A stretch of 64,000 nt of DNA from Haloarcula rubra. Its GTDB lineage: Archaea; Halobacteriota; Halobacteria; Halobacteriales; Haloarculaceae. Location: positions 1 through 64,000 of the forward strand of contig NZ_RKLR01000012.1 in NCBI RefSeq assembly GCF_019599465.1. Reading direction: 5' to 3'. The position numbers and the translations under genes were made by a program. How positions within the stretch are numbered: position 1 is the first letter of the stretch; each line of letters opens with the position of its first letter. The notes beneath the pieces are model-generated. The model saw only the letters and a program-made list of their open reading frames with translations, was not told the origin of the DNA and made no database searches. Shown here piece by piece: positions 53,580-62,693 of this stretch.

Positions 53580-54518
53580 ATGACACTCGGTATAGAGGAG
53601 GTCAAAGACCGTCTTAGAGGTGTGGCGGTCGGTCTCTTGACCCCCTTCGACGACCAAGGTGAGATAGAGTACTGGAAGATTGAAAAAAACGCACAGGCAC
53701 ATTATAAACGCGGAATTCGCACGTATCTCGCGGCTGCGAACATCAGCGAGTACCACTCCTTGTCTCAGGAAGAGCGTGTTGAGGTGACCGAAACGAGCGT
53801 GAAAGGGCTCCCATCCAACGCGTGTGTACTCGCTGGCGTCGGTGGGAGCACGTCGGCAGCCCGTGATTTGATTCAGGCCTACGACCGCATCGGCGTCGAC
53901 GCGATGATGATAATGCCGCCAGACCACACGTACCTGCACGAACGTGGGTTGCTCGACTACTATCACAAATTAGCCGACGTGACCGAAACGCCGCTGGTCC
54001 CGTACGTCCGTGGCTTCGACCCATCTGTCGAGTATCTCGCGGAGCTTTCTCGAATCGACGGTGTCGCTGGCATCAAGTATGCTCTCGAAGATCCGATAAA
54101 ACTCGGTGCGGCGACGAGCAAGGGTGCTGACGACGTCGTGTGGGTCAACGGCTTAGCAGAGCCCTACGCAGTCTCCTACTGGGCCGAGGGTGCAGAAGGC
54201 TTCTCCGCTGGTGTAAGCAATTTCCGGCCAGAGGTCGGTCTCGCCCTGTTCGAAGCACTCTCGAACGGGGACTGGGAACGCGCTCGAAACCTCCGGGATA
54301 TCTGTCTGCCCTATCAGAACTTCCGCGACCGAACCGGCCAAAACAACTCGATTGCAGGCGCTATCAGTGTCCCGGCTGTAAAGAAGGGCCTCGAACTCGC
54401 CGGGATGCACGGTGGGAGTGTGCGAGAGCCGATCCAGCCCCTGTCATCGGTAGAAGCACAAGAAGCGACGGAGATCTACAACAAATTGGACGACGATATC
54501 GCACGGCTGATTGAGTGA
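53580..54518 (+). CDS. DapA-family lyase, probable 5-dehydro-4-deoxyglucarate dehydratase (KdgD)
   Basis: A 312-residue TIM-barrel protein of the dihydrodipicolinate synthase/N-acetylneuraminate lyase family. The Schiff-base Lys is in GIKYALED near residue 165 and the helper Tyr in PLVPYVRGF. The C-terminal GFSAGVSNFRPEVGLALFEA, then P-x3-FRDR, resembles KdgD rather than DapA. KdgD yields 2,5-dioxovalerate with loss of water and CO2, the substrate of the preceding gene product. A 2-keto-3-deoxygluconate aldolase is an alternative. A TATA box (TTATTTATAC) about 35 bp upstream supports the ATG at 53580. Confidence 0.75.
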   Translation: MTLGIEEVKDRLRGVAVGLLTPFDDQGEIEYWKIEKNAQAHYKRGIRTYLAAANISEYHSLSQEERVEVTETSVKGLPSNACVLAGVGGSTSAARDLIQAYDRIGVDAMMIMPPDHTYLHERGLLDYYHKLADVTETPLVPYVRGFDPSVEYLAELSRIDGVAGIKYALEDPIKLGAATSKGADDVVWVNGLAEPYAVSYWAEGAEGFSAGVSNFRPEVGLALFEALSNGDWERARNLRDICLPYQNFRDRTGQNNSIAGAISVPAVKKGLELAGMHGGSVREPIQPLSSVEAQEATEIYNKLDDDIARLIE

Positions 54519-54566
54519 GTTATCGTAGAACAAAGAGCTAAGACAGAGACCTACGTAAGTTAGCAC

Positions 54567-55637
54567 ATGACACAAAACATGACAAGCGACACAGAATCGC
54601 TCCCGTTGCGGAGTGGACTCAGGACACGGACGCTCTCGGACGAACGACTTCGCTTCTGCCGGCAGATCGGCGTCGAAGACATCTTTCTAGACCACCGGGA
54701 TCCGCGTGGCGACGTTTTTGAAGACGAGGGTAGCAACGACAGCGAAACGATCACGATTGACGAAGGCGTCGTCCCGTCCGTTTCCGAGTTAGTACAGGCG
54801 CGCCGGCGCGCAGAAGATGCGGGCCTGCGGCTGATGGGCATCCAGTCGCTGAGTTACAACGTCTACGGAAAGATCATGCTCGGCAAGGATGGACAGGAAG
54901 CGCAACTGGAAACCATCAAGAATCTCATCCGGAACGTGGGACAGGCCGATATTCCGATACTGGGCTATCAGTGGAATCCGCGGGGCGTCGTGCCGATGCG
55001 CACATCACAGACGGTCCGTCTGCGTGGCGATGCGCGAGGGAGAGGCTTCGACATCGAGGACATCTCCGACCCGTACGAACGAGCCCCAGGTGTGGAGCGT
55101 GAGTACGAGGAAGCGGAACTCTGGGACAACTACGAACGATTCCTCGAAGAGGTCCTGCCCGTTGCCGAAGAGGCAGGCGTCGAGATGGCACTTCACCCCG
55201 CCGACCCACCCACGGTCGAACAACTCGGCGGTATCCCCCGCCTGTTTCGTAGCTTTGAGGCGTTCCAGCGCGCGATGGATCTTGTGCCGAGCGAGAATCA
55301 CGGACTTAAGCTCTGCCTTGGATGCTTCTCTGAGATGCCGGACACGGACATCACTGATGTGATAGAGTACTTCGGCTCTAACGACGATATCGTCTTCGTC
55401 CACTTCCGAGATGTCATCGGCACCTGGCCGAGTTTCACGGAGACGTTCGTCGACGACGAGCAGAGTAACTTCGATGCACTAGACGCTGTCGAAGCGCTAC
55501 AAGAGGTCGGGTTCGATGGCGTGATGGTTCCGGACCACGTCCCAGAAATCGTTGACGACACTGAGTGGGGCCACCGCTCCCGAGCCCATGCAATCGCGTA
55601 TCTCAACGGTCTGCTCGCGTGTTCTCGGCGGGAGTAA
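54567..55637 (+). CDS. UxuA-family dehydratase paralogue in the oxidative operon
   Basis: A 356-residue protein of the mannonate dehydratase family. The metal-site motifs are conserved (LHPADPP, LCLGC, FVHFRDV, VPDHVPE). Compared with UxuA at 39992, the active-site loop differs: LGYQWNPRGVVPMRTSQT and RLRGDARGRGFD replace the Cys-Tyr-Asp-Trp/Arg-Trp-x-Arg-Thr pattern. It sits between KdgD and uronate dehydrogenase genes, where an aldarate dehydratase is expected and none is otherwise seen. It may act on mannonate or on an aldarate; the second idea is inference. ATGs at 54567 and 54579 are both possible. Confidence 0.8.
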   Translation: MTQNMTSDTESLPLRSGLRTRTLSDERLRFCRQIGVEDIFLDHRDPRGDVFEDEGSNDSETITIDEGVVPSVSELVQARRRAEDAGLRLMGIQSLSYNVYGKIMLGKDGQEAQLETIKNLIRNVGQADIPILGYQWNPRGVVPMRTSQTVRLRGDARGRGFDIEDISDPYERAPGVEREYEEAELWDNYERFLEEVLPVAEEAGVEMALHPADPPTVEQLGGIPRLFRSFEAFQRAMDLVPSENHGLKLCLGCFSEMPDTDITDVIEYFGSNDDIVFVHFRDVIGTWPSFTETFVDDEQSNFDALDAVEALQEVGFDGVMVPDHVPEIVDDTEWGHRSRAHAIAYLNGLLACSRRE

Positions 55638-55739
55638 CAGCCGCTGACCGGCGGTATCCGAACTAACCAGTTTAATAGTGAAGACACGTTGTGGGAACAT
55701 ATCGCAAGTTTATTTGATTGCTTAACCGAGGTATGTTCT

Positions 55740-56603
55740 ATGAACGTGCTGGTCACCGGCGCATACGGTCGGTGTGGAACCGCCATAATCGACAATCTGC
55801 ACCAGAGCTCGGACTACGAGTTAACGTATCTGAACCGCTCTGACCGGCCTGACGATCACCGATACGGTTCGTTCGATACGCACGTCGCCGACGTATCCGA
55901 CTACAATGCGATTCGTCCCGCCTTCGACGGGCAGGACGCCGTCGTTCATCTTGCAGCCTATCCCTACACTGACGGCGACTGGTCAGATGTTTTCGAACCG
56001 AACATCCTCGGGATGTACAACGTCTTAGAGGCTGCACGGGACGCGGAAGTTGAGTCCTTTGTGTTCGGATCTACGAACCACGTGCAAGGGCTGTACGAAG
56101 CCGAACTAGCACCCGATATCTACCGGCGGGAACACCCGCTATTACTCGACCACACGGACCCCGTCCGGCCGGATTCGTTCTACGGTGCGACGAAATCGTT
56201 CGGCGAAGATATCGGCCGGTATTACGCGGAAGCAATGGATTGGCCGCGACGGTTCTATGCCCTGCGTATCTGTACTGTTCAGTCGGCCGCATACGACAAT
56301 CCATACGGCCCTGCAGAGAGACGCGTCGAAGAAGGCGAAATCACTCGGGGCGACGCAGCGTATCAACAATCAGTGAAGCGAACGAAAGCCACGTGGCACT
56401 CCCGTCGTGACTTCGCTCACCTGATCGACTGTTGTCTGCAGGACTCTGACGTGACTTACGGGATATTCAACGGCGTCAGCGCTAATGACCGCCGCTGGTT
56501 CTCCATCCAGAACGCTCGCGAACGACTCGGATATCAGCCCCAGGACAATGGCGAAACTTGGAACGAACCCCCCACGACCGAGCAGCGCGACACGGAGTCG
56601 TAA
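55740..56603 (+). CDS. udh: Uronate dehydrogenase (NAD-dependent epimerase/dehydratase fold)
   Basis: A 287-residue extended SDR. The Rossmann motif is TGAYGRCG (Gly-x-x-Gly-x-x-Gly), with SFYGATKSFGE giving YxxxK near residue 146 and FGSTNHVQGLY as the uronate-dehydrogenase substrate loop. It oxidises glucuronate or galacturonate to the aldarolactone with NAD. The ATG at 55740 is preferred; an in-frame extension begins at 55689. It is followed by a lactonase gene 48 bp downstream, the next step of the pathway. Confidence 0.85.
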   Translation: MNVLVTGAYGRCGTAIIDNLHQSSDYELTYLNRSDRPDDHRYGSFDTHVADVSDYNAIRPAFDGQDAVVHLAAYPYTDGDWSDVFEPNILGMYNVLEAARDAEVESFVFGSTNHVQGLYEAELAPDIYRREHPLLLDHTDPVRPDSFYGATKSFGEDIGRYYAEAMDWPRRFYALRICTVQSAAYDNPYGPAERRVEEGEITRGDAAYQQSVKRTKATWHSRRDFAHLIDCCLQDSDVTYGIFNGVSANDRRWFSIQNARERLGYQPQDNGETWNEPPTTEQRDTES

Positions 56604-56651
56604 CACGTCGAAACCAGAAAAGCTGAATACGACGGTACGATATCAAAGGGT

Positions 56652-57698
56652 GTGACACAAAAATTTCCCATAGCAGTTATTGGGACGTATAGCCCTGCAA
56701 ACAGTGCGGGAGTCCACACGGTCGCAGTCAATCCGGATACCGGTGCGTTGGACCAACTCGACTCCGTCGTCGCTGGCCCGGACCCTACGTTCGTCGCATC
56801 ACATCCGCACGACGATTACATCTACGCCGCAGTTCGAGCTGAACCAGAAGGTGTCATCAAGGCCTTCCAGGTTGACAACGACACCGGCGAGCTATCGCTC
56901 GTAAACAGCGTCGAGAGTGGGGCACTCAGCCCTTGTCACTGTAGTGTCGATGCGACAGGAGAGTACCTGTTTGTTGCTCATTACACAGGTGGGGCTGTGT
57001 CGATGCTCCCGCTCAAAGCCGATGGTGGAGTGGCTGCGCCGACTGCAGTTATAGAACATAGCGGCTCCAGTACCGATCCTAACAGGCAGACAAGTCCACA
57101 TCCGCACTCGGTCAATCCCGGGCCGGATAACGACTACCTCTATGTTCCGGATCTCGGAACTGATCAAGTCGTAATTTACGATATTCGGCCTGAAGAGGAC
57201 AATATCGCATTGTATCAGACGGTGGATATCGAACCTGGGTCCGGTCCACGCCACCTCTCTTTCAGTCCCGACGACGAGTATGTATACCTCATCAACGAAC
57301 TTGATTCGACGGTTACCGTCTTCCAGCGAACCCTCGACGGTGAGTTGACGAAGGAGTCGAAGGTATCCACTCTCCCATCCGATTTCGATGAAAAAAACAA
57401 GACTGCGGAGATCCAAGTTCATCCCTCCGGCCGATACGTGTTCGCCTCGAACCGGGGTCGAGACACTATCGTCACATTCGCTGTTGATGGTGACGAACTA
57501 CATCGCATTGAGGAGGCACCGACCGGTGGCGAGTGGCCCCGGCATTTCAACGTTTGTCCGACGGGAGAGACTCTCTTTGTAGAAAATCGGGATACCGACG
57601 AGGTAATCGCCTTCGATATCGACATCGAGACAGGTGGTCTCACTCAAACCGAACAACGATTGAACGTCACAGAACCGGTTTGTCTTCAGTGGATTTGA
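56652..57698 (+). CDS. Lactonase-family seven-bladed beta-propeller protein
   Basis: A 348-residue protein of the 6-phosphogluconolactonase/lactonase beta-propeller family. Blade repeats are seen as VNPDTGALDQLDSV, FQVDNDTGELSLVNS and others, with a QTSPHPHSVNPGPDNDYLYV loop of the family. It starts at GTG 56652. Next to uronate dehydrogenase it probably opens the aldaro-lactone to the free aldarate. Phosphogluconolactonase activity is less likely in this context. Confidence 0.83.
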   Translation: MTQKFPIAVIGTYSPANSAGVHTVAVNPDTGALDQLDSVVAGPDPTFVASHPHDDYIYAAVRAEPEGVIKAFQVDNDTGELSLVNSVESGALSPCHCSVDATGEYLFVAHYTGGAVSMLPLKADGGVAAPTAVIEHSGSSTDPNRQTSPHPHSVNPGPDNDYLYVPDLGTDQVVIYDIRPEEDNIALYQTVDIEPGSGPRHLSFSPDDEYVYLINELDSTVTVFQRTLDGELTKESKVSTLPSDFDEKNKTAEIQVHPSGRYVFASNRGRDTIVTFAVDGDELHRIEEAPTGGEWPRHFNVCPTGETLFVENRDTDEVIAFDIDIETGGLTQTEQRLNVTEPVCLQWI

Positions 57699-57827
57699 CG
57701 TTTCAACCGCATCCGTGCTGGTGTCGCTCTGTGTCTCATCCGTCAGCAGCCGGACAGCGACCCGCGGAGATATCGCGGTATTATCCGGTATGACGCCGCT
57801 TTTATTGCTAAAGCCGGTAATTTCTAT

Positions 57828-58367
57828 GTGGCGATAGATACAATCCTGCTTGCTCTCGGCGATAACGACGAACAGCGTGTGGAAGAACTCACTCGAGTCG
57901 CTCTCGAAATGGCTAGGCCCACTGACGCGACTATCGTAATCGGCCACGTCTTCGAGAGTGACAAAGAACCGGGTTTACTTGACGGGGTATCTGCACTCAG
58001 TGGTACTGCACCCTATCTCCTCACCGAACAGGAGTACGACCAGGTATTGGATGAGGGAGAGCTCAACGAAATCGATGACGAGTCCGCCGACGACATCGCG
58101 GCTAAGCATGCGACCGTTCAGAGCGCTGTGCAGTTGCTGAGTGAGGAAGCGCAATCATACACTGTTCGAGGCGTAGTCGGCAAACCAGGGAACGCACTCG
58201 TCGCGCTTTCCAAAGAGATCAATGCTGACCAGATCGTAGTCGGCGGCAGACGACGGTCACCGACTGACAAGGCCGTATTCGGAAGTGTTGCTCAAAATGT
58301 GATACTCAGTGCACCCTGTCCGGTTACTTTTGTCCATGGAGAGGAGGAAAATGAGACACCAGGGTGA
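57828..58367 (+). CDS. Universal stress protein (UspA family), second copy
   Basis: A 179-residue USP. The start is GTG 57828 (MAIDTILLALGDND), and the ATP-loop pattern VVGGRRRSPTDKAVFGSVAQ closes the domain before APCPVTFV. It resembles the USP at 36872 in both sequence and length, with the same DELL/LDEGE-type insertion. Its position at the end of the catabolic gene series suggests a link to carbon status, but the role is unknown. Confidence 0.9.
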   Translation: MAIDTILLALGDNDEQRVEELTRVALEMARPTDATIVIGHVFESDKEPGLLDGVSALSGTAPYLLTEQEYDQVLDEGELNEIDDESADDIAAKHATVQSAVQLLSEEAQSYTVRGVVGKPGNALVALSKEINADQIVVGGRRRSPTDKAVFGSVAQNVILSAPCPVTFVHGEEENETPG

Positions 58368-58822
58368 AAATACAATTAGACTGCAATCTGTACAGCACAC
58401 TCGTCAGAGTTGCACAAGCTACGACAAGTCCTTTTCAGACTACTGATCCTCTAGTGTCTGCAACTCGTTGCTGGCCACAAATCGATCAAGTTAAGTAGCG
58501 AAACCCCAACCGAACAAATGGCTGAACTACACGGACTGAACCTGTGACGTCGGAGAGTTCCAGTGTTCAGATTGGATCGGAGTCTGAAAACAGGTTGTTG
58601 CTGCAATAGGTCCGTGGTTTGGCCGGCATCTATTGCCCCCGTGGTTGCTTGTACCAGGTCTTCTCCGAGACCTCCACACCCCCTTGCACTAATTTTTAAA
58701 TTCATCACTCAACAAGTAATGAATCGATAATTGTAACTTACTCAAAGGCATCATTTAAATATTCTCGGATAATGTAACCAAAATTTATTTACTGAGATTT
58801 GAATTGTACATTCGATACCAAC
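58368..58822. other. Intergenic stretch with no supported gene
   Basis: About 455 bp, becoming AT-rich towards 58800. A minus-strand frame at 58451-58708 has no family features. It marks the shift from the catabolic cluster to the lower-GC biosynthetic region. Confidence 0.4.
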
Positions 58823-59473
58823 TCATTGTTTAACTAGACCTTGTAGTGTAGGAAGTTTCCAATCATAACTGACCGCCGCTAATCGCGTTGTGATAGTAAC
58901 AAGCGCGCATGTTCCAGCAGCACTGGTCCCAGAGGCCCCCATAGCCTCGGCTACAAAGAATCCAGTTCCACCCAGCACTGCACAACTCGCATAGAAGTCA
59001 TCGAACAGGATGAACGGAGATCGATCCAGAAGGATATCGGCAAACGCACCGCCACCTACGGCATTGATCGTTGCAACAGCGATAACACCAAACACCGAGA
59101 CACTTGCTTCGGTGGCCACAATAGCACCGGTTGTAGTAAAAGCCGCGAGCCCGATAGCGTCCGCAACAACAGTGATTGGATGAGTATCTGGAGATGTTAG
59201 GACGATACTCAGTACAATCGCCAATCCAACTCCAAAGAGTCCCAGACTGATTTCAACAGGTGACTGAAGTGCTAGTGGAATCCGTGACACGAAGATATCG
59301 CGCGTCGCTCCACCAGCAAAGGCCATTGTCAAACCAACGATAGTAATTCCGAGTAAGTCGAACCCCTCACGGATCGCTTTCGAGGATCCAACGAGGGCGA
59401 ATGCGATTAAACCAATCGTGTTCATCACTGCGAACGGATCGCCAAACAATGCTGTGAGGAGATTCTGACCCAT
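58823..59473 (-). CDS. TRIC/UPF0126-type membrane protein
   Basis: A 216-residue membrane protein with about seven helices and the two internal repeats typical of UPF0126/trimeric intracellular cation channel homologues. Signature segments are GLIAFALVGSSKAIREGFDL, FAGGATRDIF and AVGGGAFADILLD. Bacterial and archaeal relatives are reported as cation channels, but the physiological role here is unknown. Confidence 0.85.
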   Translation of the reverse strand: MGQNLLTALFGDPFAVMNTIGLIAFALVGSSKAIREGFDLLGITIVGLTMAFAGGATRDIFVSRIPLALQSPVEISLGLFGVGLAIVLSIVLTSPDTHPITVVADAIGLAAFTTTGAIVATEASVSVFGVIAVATINAVGGGAFADILLDRSPFILFDDFYASCAVLGGTGFFVAEAMGASGTSAAGTCALVTITTRLAAVSYDWKLPTLQGLVKQ

Positions 59474-59572
59474 TACTTATTGCTAATAGAACGAATCTAT
59501 TGAGTGCTTCGAGATTACTTTTCACTTCTAAATACCGGCGGTGGACCGAGTCATCGTTACGCGGCCATCATC

Positions 59573-60406
59573 CTAGTTACTCGTCCGATGCTCCCACATT
59601 GCTTCCGCTGTGCGGAGCGCATATACTGTTTCTTCGACGTCGTGGACCCGAACAATGTCTGCTCCGTTTTCCGCTGCGACGAGGTTGGCAGCGAGACTCG
59701 GCGCTAATCGATTGTTCGGCGGGAGGTCCATGAGTTCGGTTGTAAACGATTTGCGTGATGCACCGATGAGGACTGGGAATCCGAGCTCAGCAATTTCGTC
59801 AGTGCGAGCGATAAGTTCTATATCCTCACCGTCTCCAGTTGCGAAACCGATCCCTGGGTCAAGGATGAGTTGGTCTGAAGAAACCCCGTCGGCCATAGCA
59901 CGCTCAACATTGTTATCTAGCCGTTCACAGACCTGGGTAACTATATCATCAGTGTCCGAGGAATACTCGGGATTGACTGGAAGATTAACTGCGTCCATGA
60001 GCACTACACTGCACTCTCGTACAGCGACCAACGACCGCATTTCAGGATCGTCAAGCCCGTTTTGATCATTGATGACGTCGGCACCGGCATCTAATGCTGC
60101 ATCCGCAACGTCTGGTTTGTACGTGTCGACAGAAATCAACGCATCAATCTCAGGATTCTCAGTGATCTGTTCAATGACAGGAACAACTCGTTTTAGTTCT
60201 TCTTGAGTTGAAACAGGTTCGGCGCCCGGTCGGGTACTTTCTCCACCGACGTCGATTATGTCTGCACCCGCCTCATCAATCTCCTGAGCACGTGTAACGG
60301 CGTCCTCAACCGTCGTGTAACAGCCTCCATCAGAAAACGAATCAGGGGTAACGTTCAGAATACCCATCACTTGCGTATAATTCGCTCGTTCTAGTTTCTG
60401 TATCAT
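59573..60406 (-). CDS. folP: Dihydropteroate synthase
   Basis: A 277-residue TIM-barrel enzyme. The pterin-binding signature MGILNVTPDSFSDGG opens the protein and DIIDVGGESTRPGA follows near residue 50, with GASRKSF later. It couples p-aminobenzoate to the dihydropterin diphosphate in folate synthesis. It is followed on the same strand by no fol gene. Note its position next to trpD, which handles an aminobenzoate-type substrate. Confidence 0.92.
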   Translation of the reverse strand: MIQKLERANYTQVMGILNVTPDSFSDGGCYTTVEDAVTRAQEIDEAGADIIDVGGESTRPGAEPVSTQEELKRVVPVIEQITENPEIDALISVDTYKPDVADAALDAGADVINDQNGLDDPEMRSLVAVRECSVVLMDAVNLPVNPEYSSDTDDIVTQVCERLDNNVERAMADGVSSDQLILDPGIGFATGDGEDIELIARTDEIAELGFPVLIGASRKSFTTELMDLPPNNRLAPSLAANLVAAENGADIVRVHDVEETVYALRTAEAMWEHRTSN

Positions 60407-60455
60407 GTTTATTTAGTGTTGTCAGTATATTATTTTTGATTCTCTCTATTAGATA

Positions 60456-61457
60456 TTATTCACGTAAATCACGGAGTTTGGCGGCAGCAGCTCCCGAATC
60501 GATTGCGGCACGGGCACGAGCAACGCCTTGCTGTATCGTTTCTGTGACACCAGCAGTATATATTGTAGCGCCTGCGTTTGCAAGGATGATATTTCGCTTC
60601 GGGCCAGTAACTGAACCTGTAAGTATTCCCCGGAGATCAGCTGCATTCTCTTCAGGCGTTCCACCTGCAACCGATTCAATGGCATGGGTTTCCAGCCCTA
60701 GGTCTTCAGGAGTGATTGTATATTCCTCAACAGAATCGTCGGTAATTTCAGCGACAATCGTTTCGTCATGGACTGCAACTTCATCAAGTCCCGACCCATG
60801 CACCACAAGCGCTCGCTCAACCTCTAGCTGGGCAAGCGCTTCAGCCATAATCGGCACTAAATCTGGATTGTATACACCGACCACTTGTGCGTCAGCACCG
60901 GCAGGATTGGTCAGTGGCCCAAGTATATTGAAGATCGTCCGAATTCCAATTTCTTTGCGTGGATCAATGACGGCATCCATAGCCGGGTTAAAAACCGGTG
61001 CAAGCATGAACCCGATTCCGTCGGACTCGATTGCAGCTTCAACCTCCTGTGGTTCAGCCTCAATATTTACACCTACAGCGTCCAGTACGTCGGCGCTTCC
61101 TGATGAAGAAGAAACCGAATAGTTGCCGTGCTTGGCTACTACCGCACCTGCTCCCGCTGCGGCTATTGCGCTGGTCGTAGAGACGTTGATCGTATTATAA
61201 TCGTCACCACCAGTACCACAGATATCGACTAGCGGGGAGCAATCCGGATTGATTGTCCGCATTGTATCTCGCATCCCCTGTGCGAAGCCCGCGATCTCGG
61301 TCTTAGTCTCCCCCTTTTTGCGGAGTGCAGCGAGCAGTGCGCCAATCTGAGCCTGAGTTGCCTCTCCGAAAATCAATTGTGCGGTTTCACGCGCCTCTTC
61401 GATATCCAAATTCCTGCCGCTGGTTACGTGTTCTATGTAGTGTGTTATATCGCTCAT
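60456..61457 (-). CDS. trpD: Anthranilate phosphoribosyltransferase
   Basis: A 333-residue enzyme of the PRTase class. The CGTGGDD motif (PRPP-binding) is near residue 80, followed by NVSTTSAIAAAGAGAVVAKH, and PLTNPAGA and GLDEVAV occur later. It transfers ribose-5-phosphate to anthranilate in tryptophan synthesis. The ATG at 61457 is used; the upstream alternative is TTG. No other trp gene is near, so it stands alone. A related role with another aminobenzoate is possible. Confidence 0.9.
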   Translation of the reverse strand: MSDITHYIEHVTSGRNLDIEEARETAQLIFGEATQAQIGALLAALRKKGETKTEIAGFAQGMRDTMRTINPDCSPLVDICGTGGDDYNTINVSTTSAIAAAGAGAVVAKHGNYSVSSSSGSADVLDAVGVNIEAEPQEVEAAIESDGIGFMLAPVFNPAMDAVIDPRKEIGIRTIFNILGPLTNPAGADAQVVGVYNPDLVPIMAEALAQLEVERALVVHGSGLDEVAVHDETIVAEITDDSVEEYTITPEDLGLETHAIESVAGGTPEENAADLRGILTGSVTGPKRNIILANAGATIYTAGVTETIQQGVARARAAIDSGAAAAKLRDLRE

Positions 61458-61856
61458 AGATGGACTCTTTTGTACATTAGAACCCAAATATACACACTAA
61501 CTTAACACTATGGATTCAGGGATTATGACTTGCTCAGCGTTGGAATGTGGTGAAAATACTGTCTGAGAGAGGCAGATATAATCGTACATATAGATGTCAC
61601 TTATTCCATCTGTGCCATTCATTTCAACTATTCAGCGACTGTTAGCTGATGCCACGCTCACACTATTGAAGAAGACAACTGGAATAGGATGAATAGTCAA
61701 TCATTCTCGTCAAAGTCAGATCCAGGGTGACAACTCTCTAAGCTCCCGGAAAATTAGTTAACGGATCCGACCATGTACTTGAGATTCAGGAGAAGTCACT
61801 CTGGGACGTCATGGCTTAATCAGAAACTCAGTAATTGTGCGAATCCCCGTCGACAA
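61458..61856. other. Intergenic stretch, nothing recognised
   Basis: About 400 bp, AT-rich, between trpD and panB. It holds the likely trpD promoter. No convincing small gene was found. Confidence 0.4.
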
Positions 61857-62693
61857 TTACTTTGTTTCCTCATCAACGGCGTCAAATACGTTCTCTTGGG
61901 ATGGAAACTCACCTTCTCGCACGTCGTCTACATAAGATTCCACTGCCTCTTGGATGATGGAATTGAGATCGGTGTACTGTTTCGAAAATCGGTACGATTC
62001 TTCATTTAGACCCAATACGTCGGTGAGGACCAAAACTTGCCCGTCAACGTACCGACCTGCCCCAATGCCGATCGTGGGAATATTGACTGCCTCGGTGACC
62101 AGTTTTCCCGTCTCTTCTGTGACGGCTTCAAGGATGATGGAAAACGCTCCGGCCTCTTCCAGTTGTTCCGCCGTCTCAACCAGCGCCTCAACCGTAGCCG
62201 AACTGCCATCACCCCGCCCTTGTACGTACCCGCCTCCAATTTGATTCATCCGCTGGGGGGTCAACCCAATATGGCCGACGACTGGCATTCCAAGTTCAGT
62301 TAACCGAGACACGATCTCGACGGTCGTTTCTCCGTATGGAGCAGTCTCTAATTTCACAGCATCGGCCCCTGCCTCCTTCATGAATCGGCCGGCATTCTCG
62401 ACTGACTTTTTAAGCGACATGCCGTACGACAAGAACGGCATATCGCCGATTACCATTGCATCCTCTACCGCCCGGTCAACGGCTGCAGTATTCGACAGTG
62501 CTTCGTCGAGAGTCACCTGAAGCGTGTCATCGTACCCCAAGTGATTATCACCAGCACTATCGCCGACCAGGATCATATCTACGCCACCTGTATCTATTTG
62601 ACGGGCTAGCGGAGCATCATATGCAGTCAACATCGTGAGCGAATCTCCATCTTCATACTTTTTAGTGAGATCCGGAATTGATACGCGACCCAT
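61857..62693 (-). CDS. panB: Ketopantoate hydroxymethyltransferase
   Basis: A 278-residue TIM-barrel enzyme that makes ketopantoate from 2-oxoisovalerate and methylenetetrahydrofolate for coenzyme A synthesis. Conserved parts are LTAYDAPLARQID, ILVGDSAGDNHLGY (metal Asp), VKLETA, VVGHIGLTPQ and GIGAGRYVDGQVLVLTDVLG. It uses a folate cofactor, so it is metabolically linked to the nearby FolP. Its lower GC content matches the two preceding genes. Confidence 0.92.
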   Translation of the reverse strand: MGRVSIPDLTKKYEDGDSLTMLTAYDAPLARQIDTGGVDMILVGDSAGDNHLGYDDTLQVTLDEALSNTAAVDRAVEDAMVIGDMPFLSYGMSLKKSVENAGRFMKEAGADAVKLETAPYGETTVEIVSRLTELGMPVVGHIGLTPQRMNQIGGGYVQGRGDGSSATVEALVETAEQLEEAGAFSIILEAVTEETGKLVTEAVNIPTIGIGAGRYVDGQVLVLTDVLGLNEESYRFSKQYTDLNSIIQEAVESYVDDVREGEFPSQENVFDAVDEETK

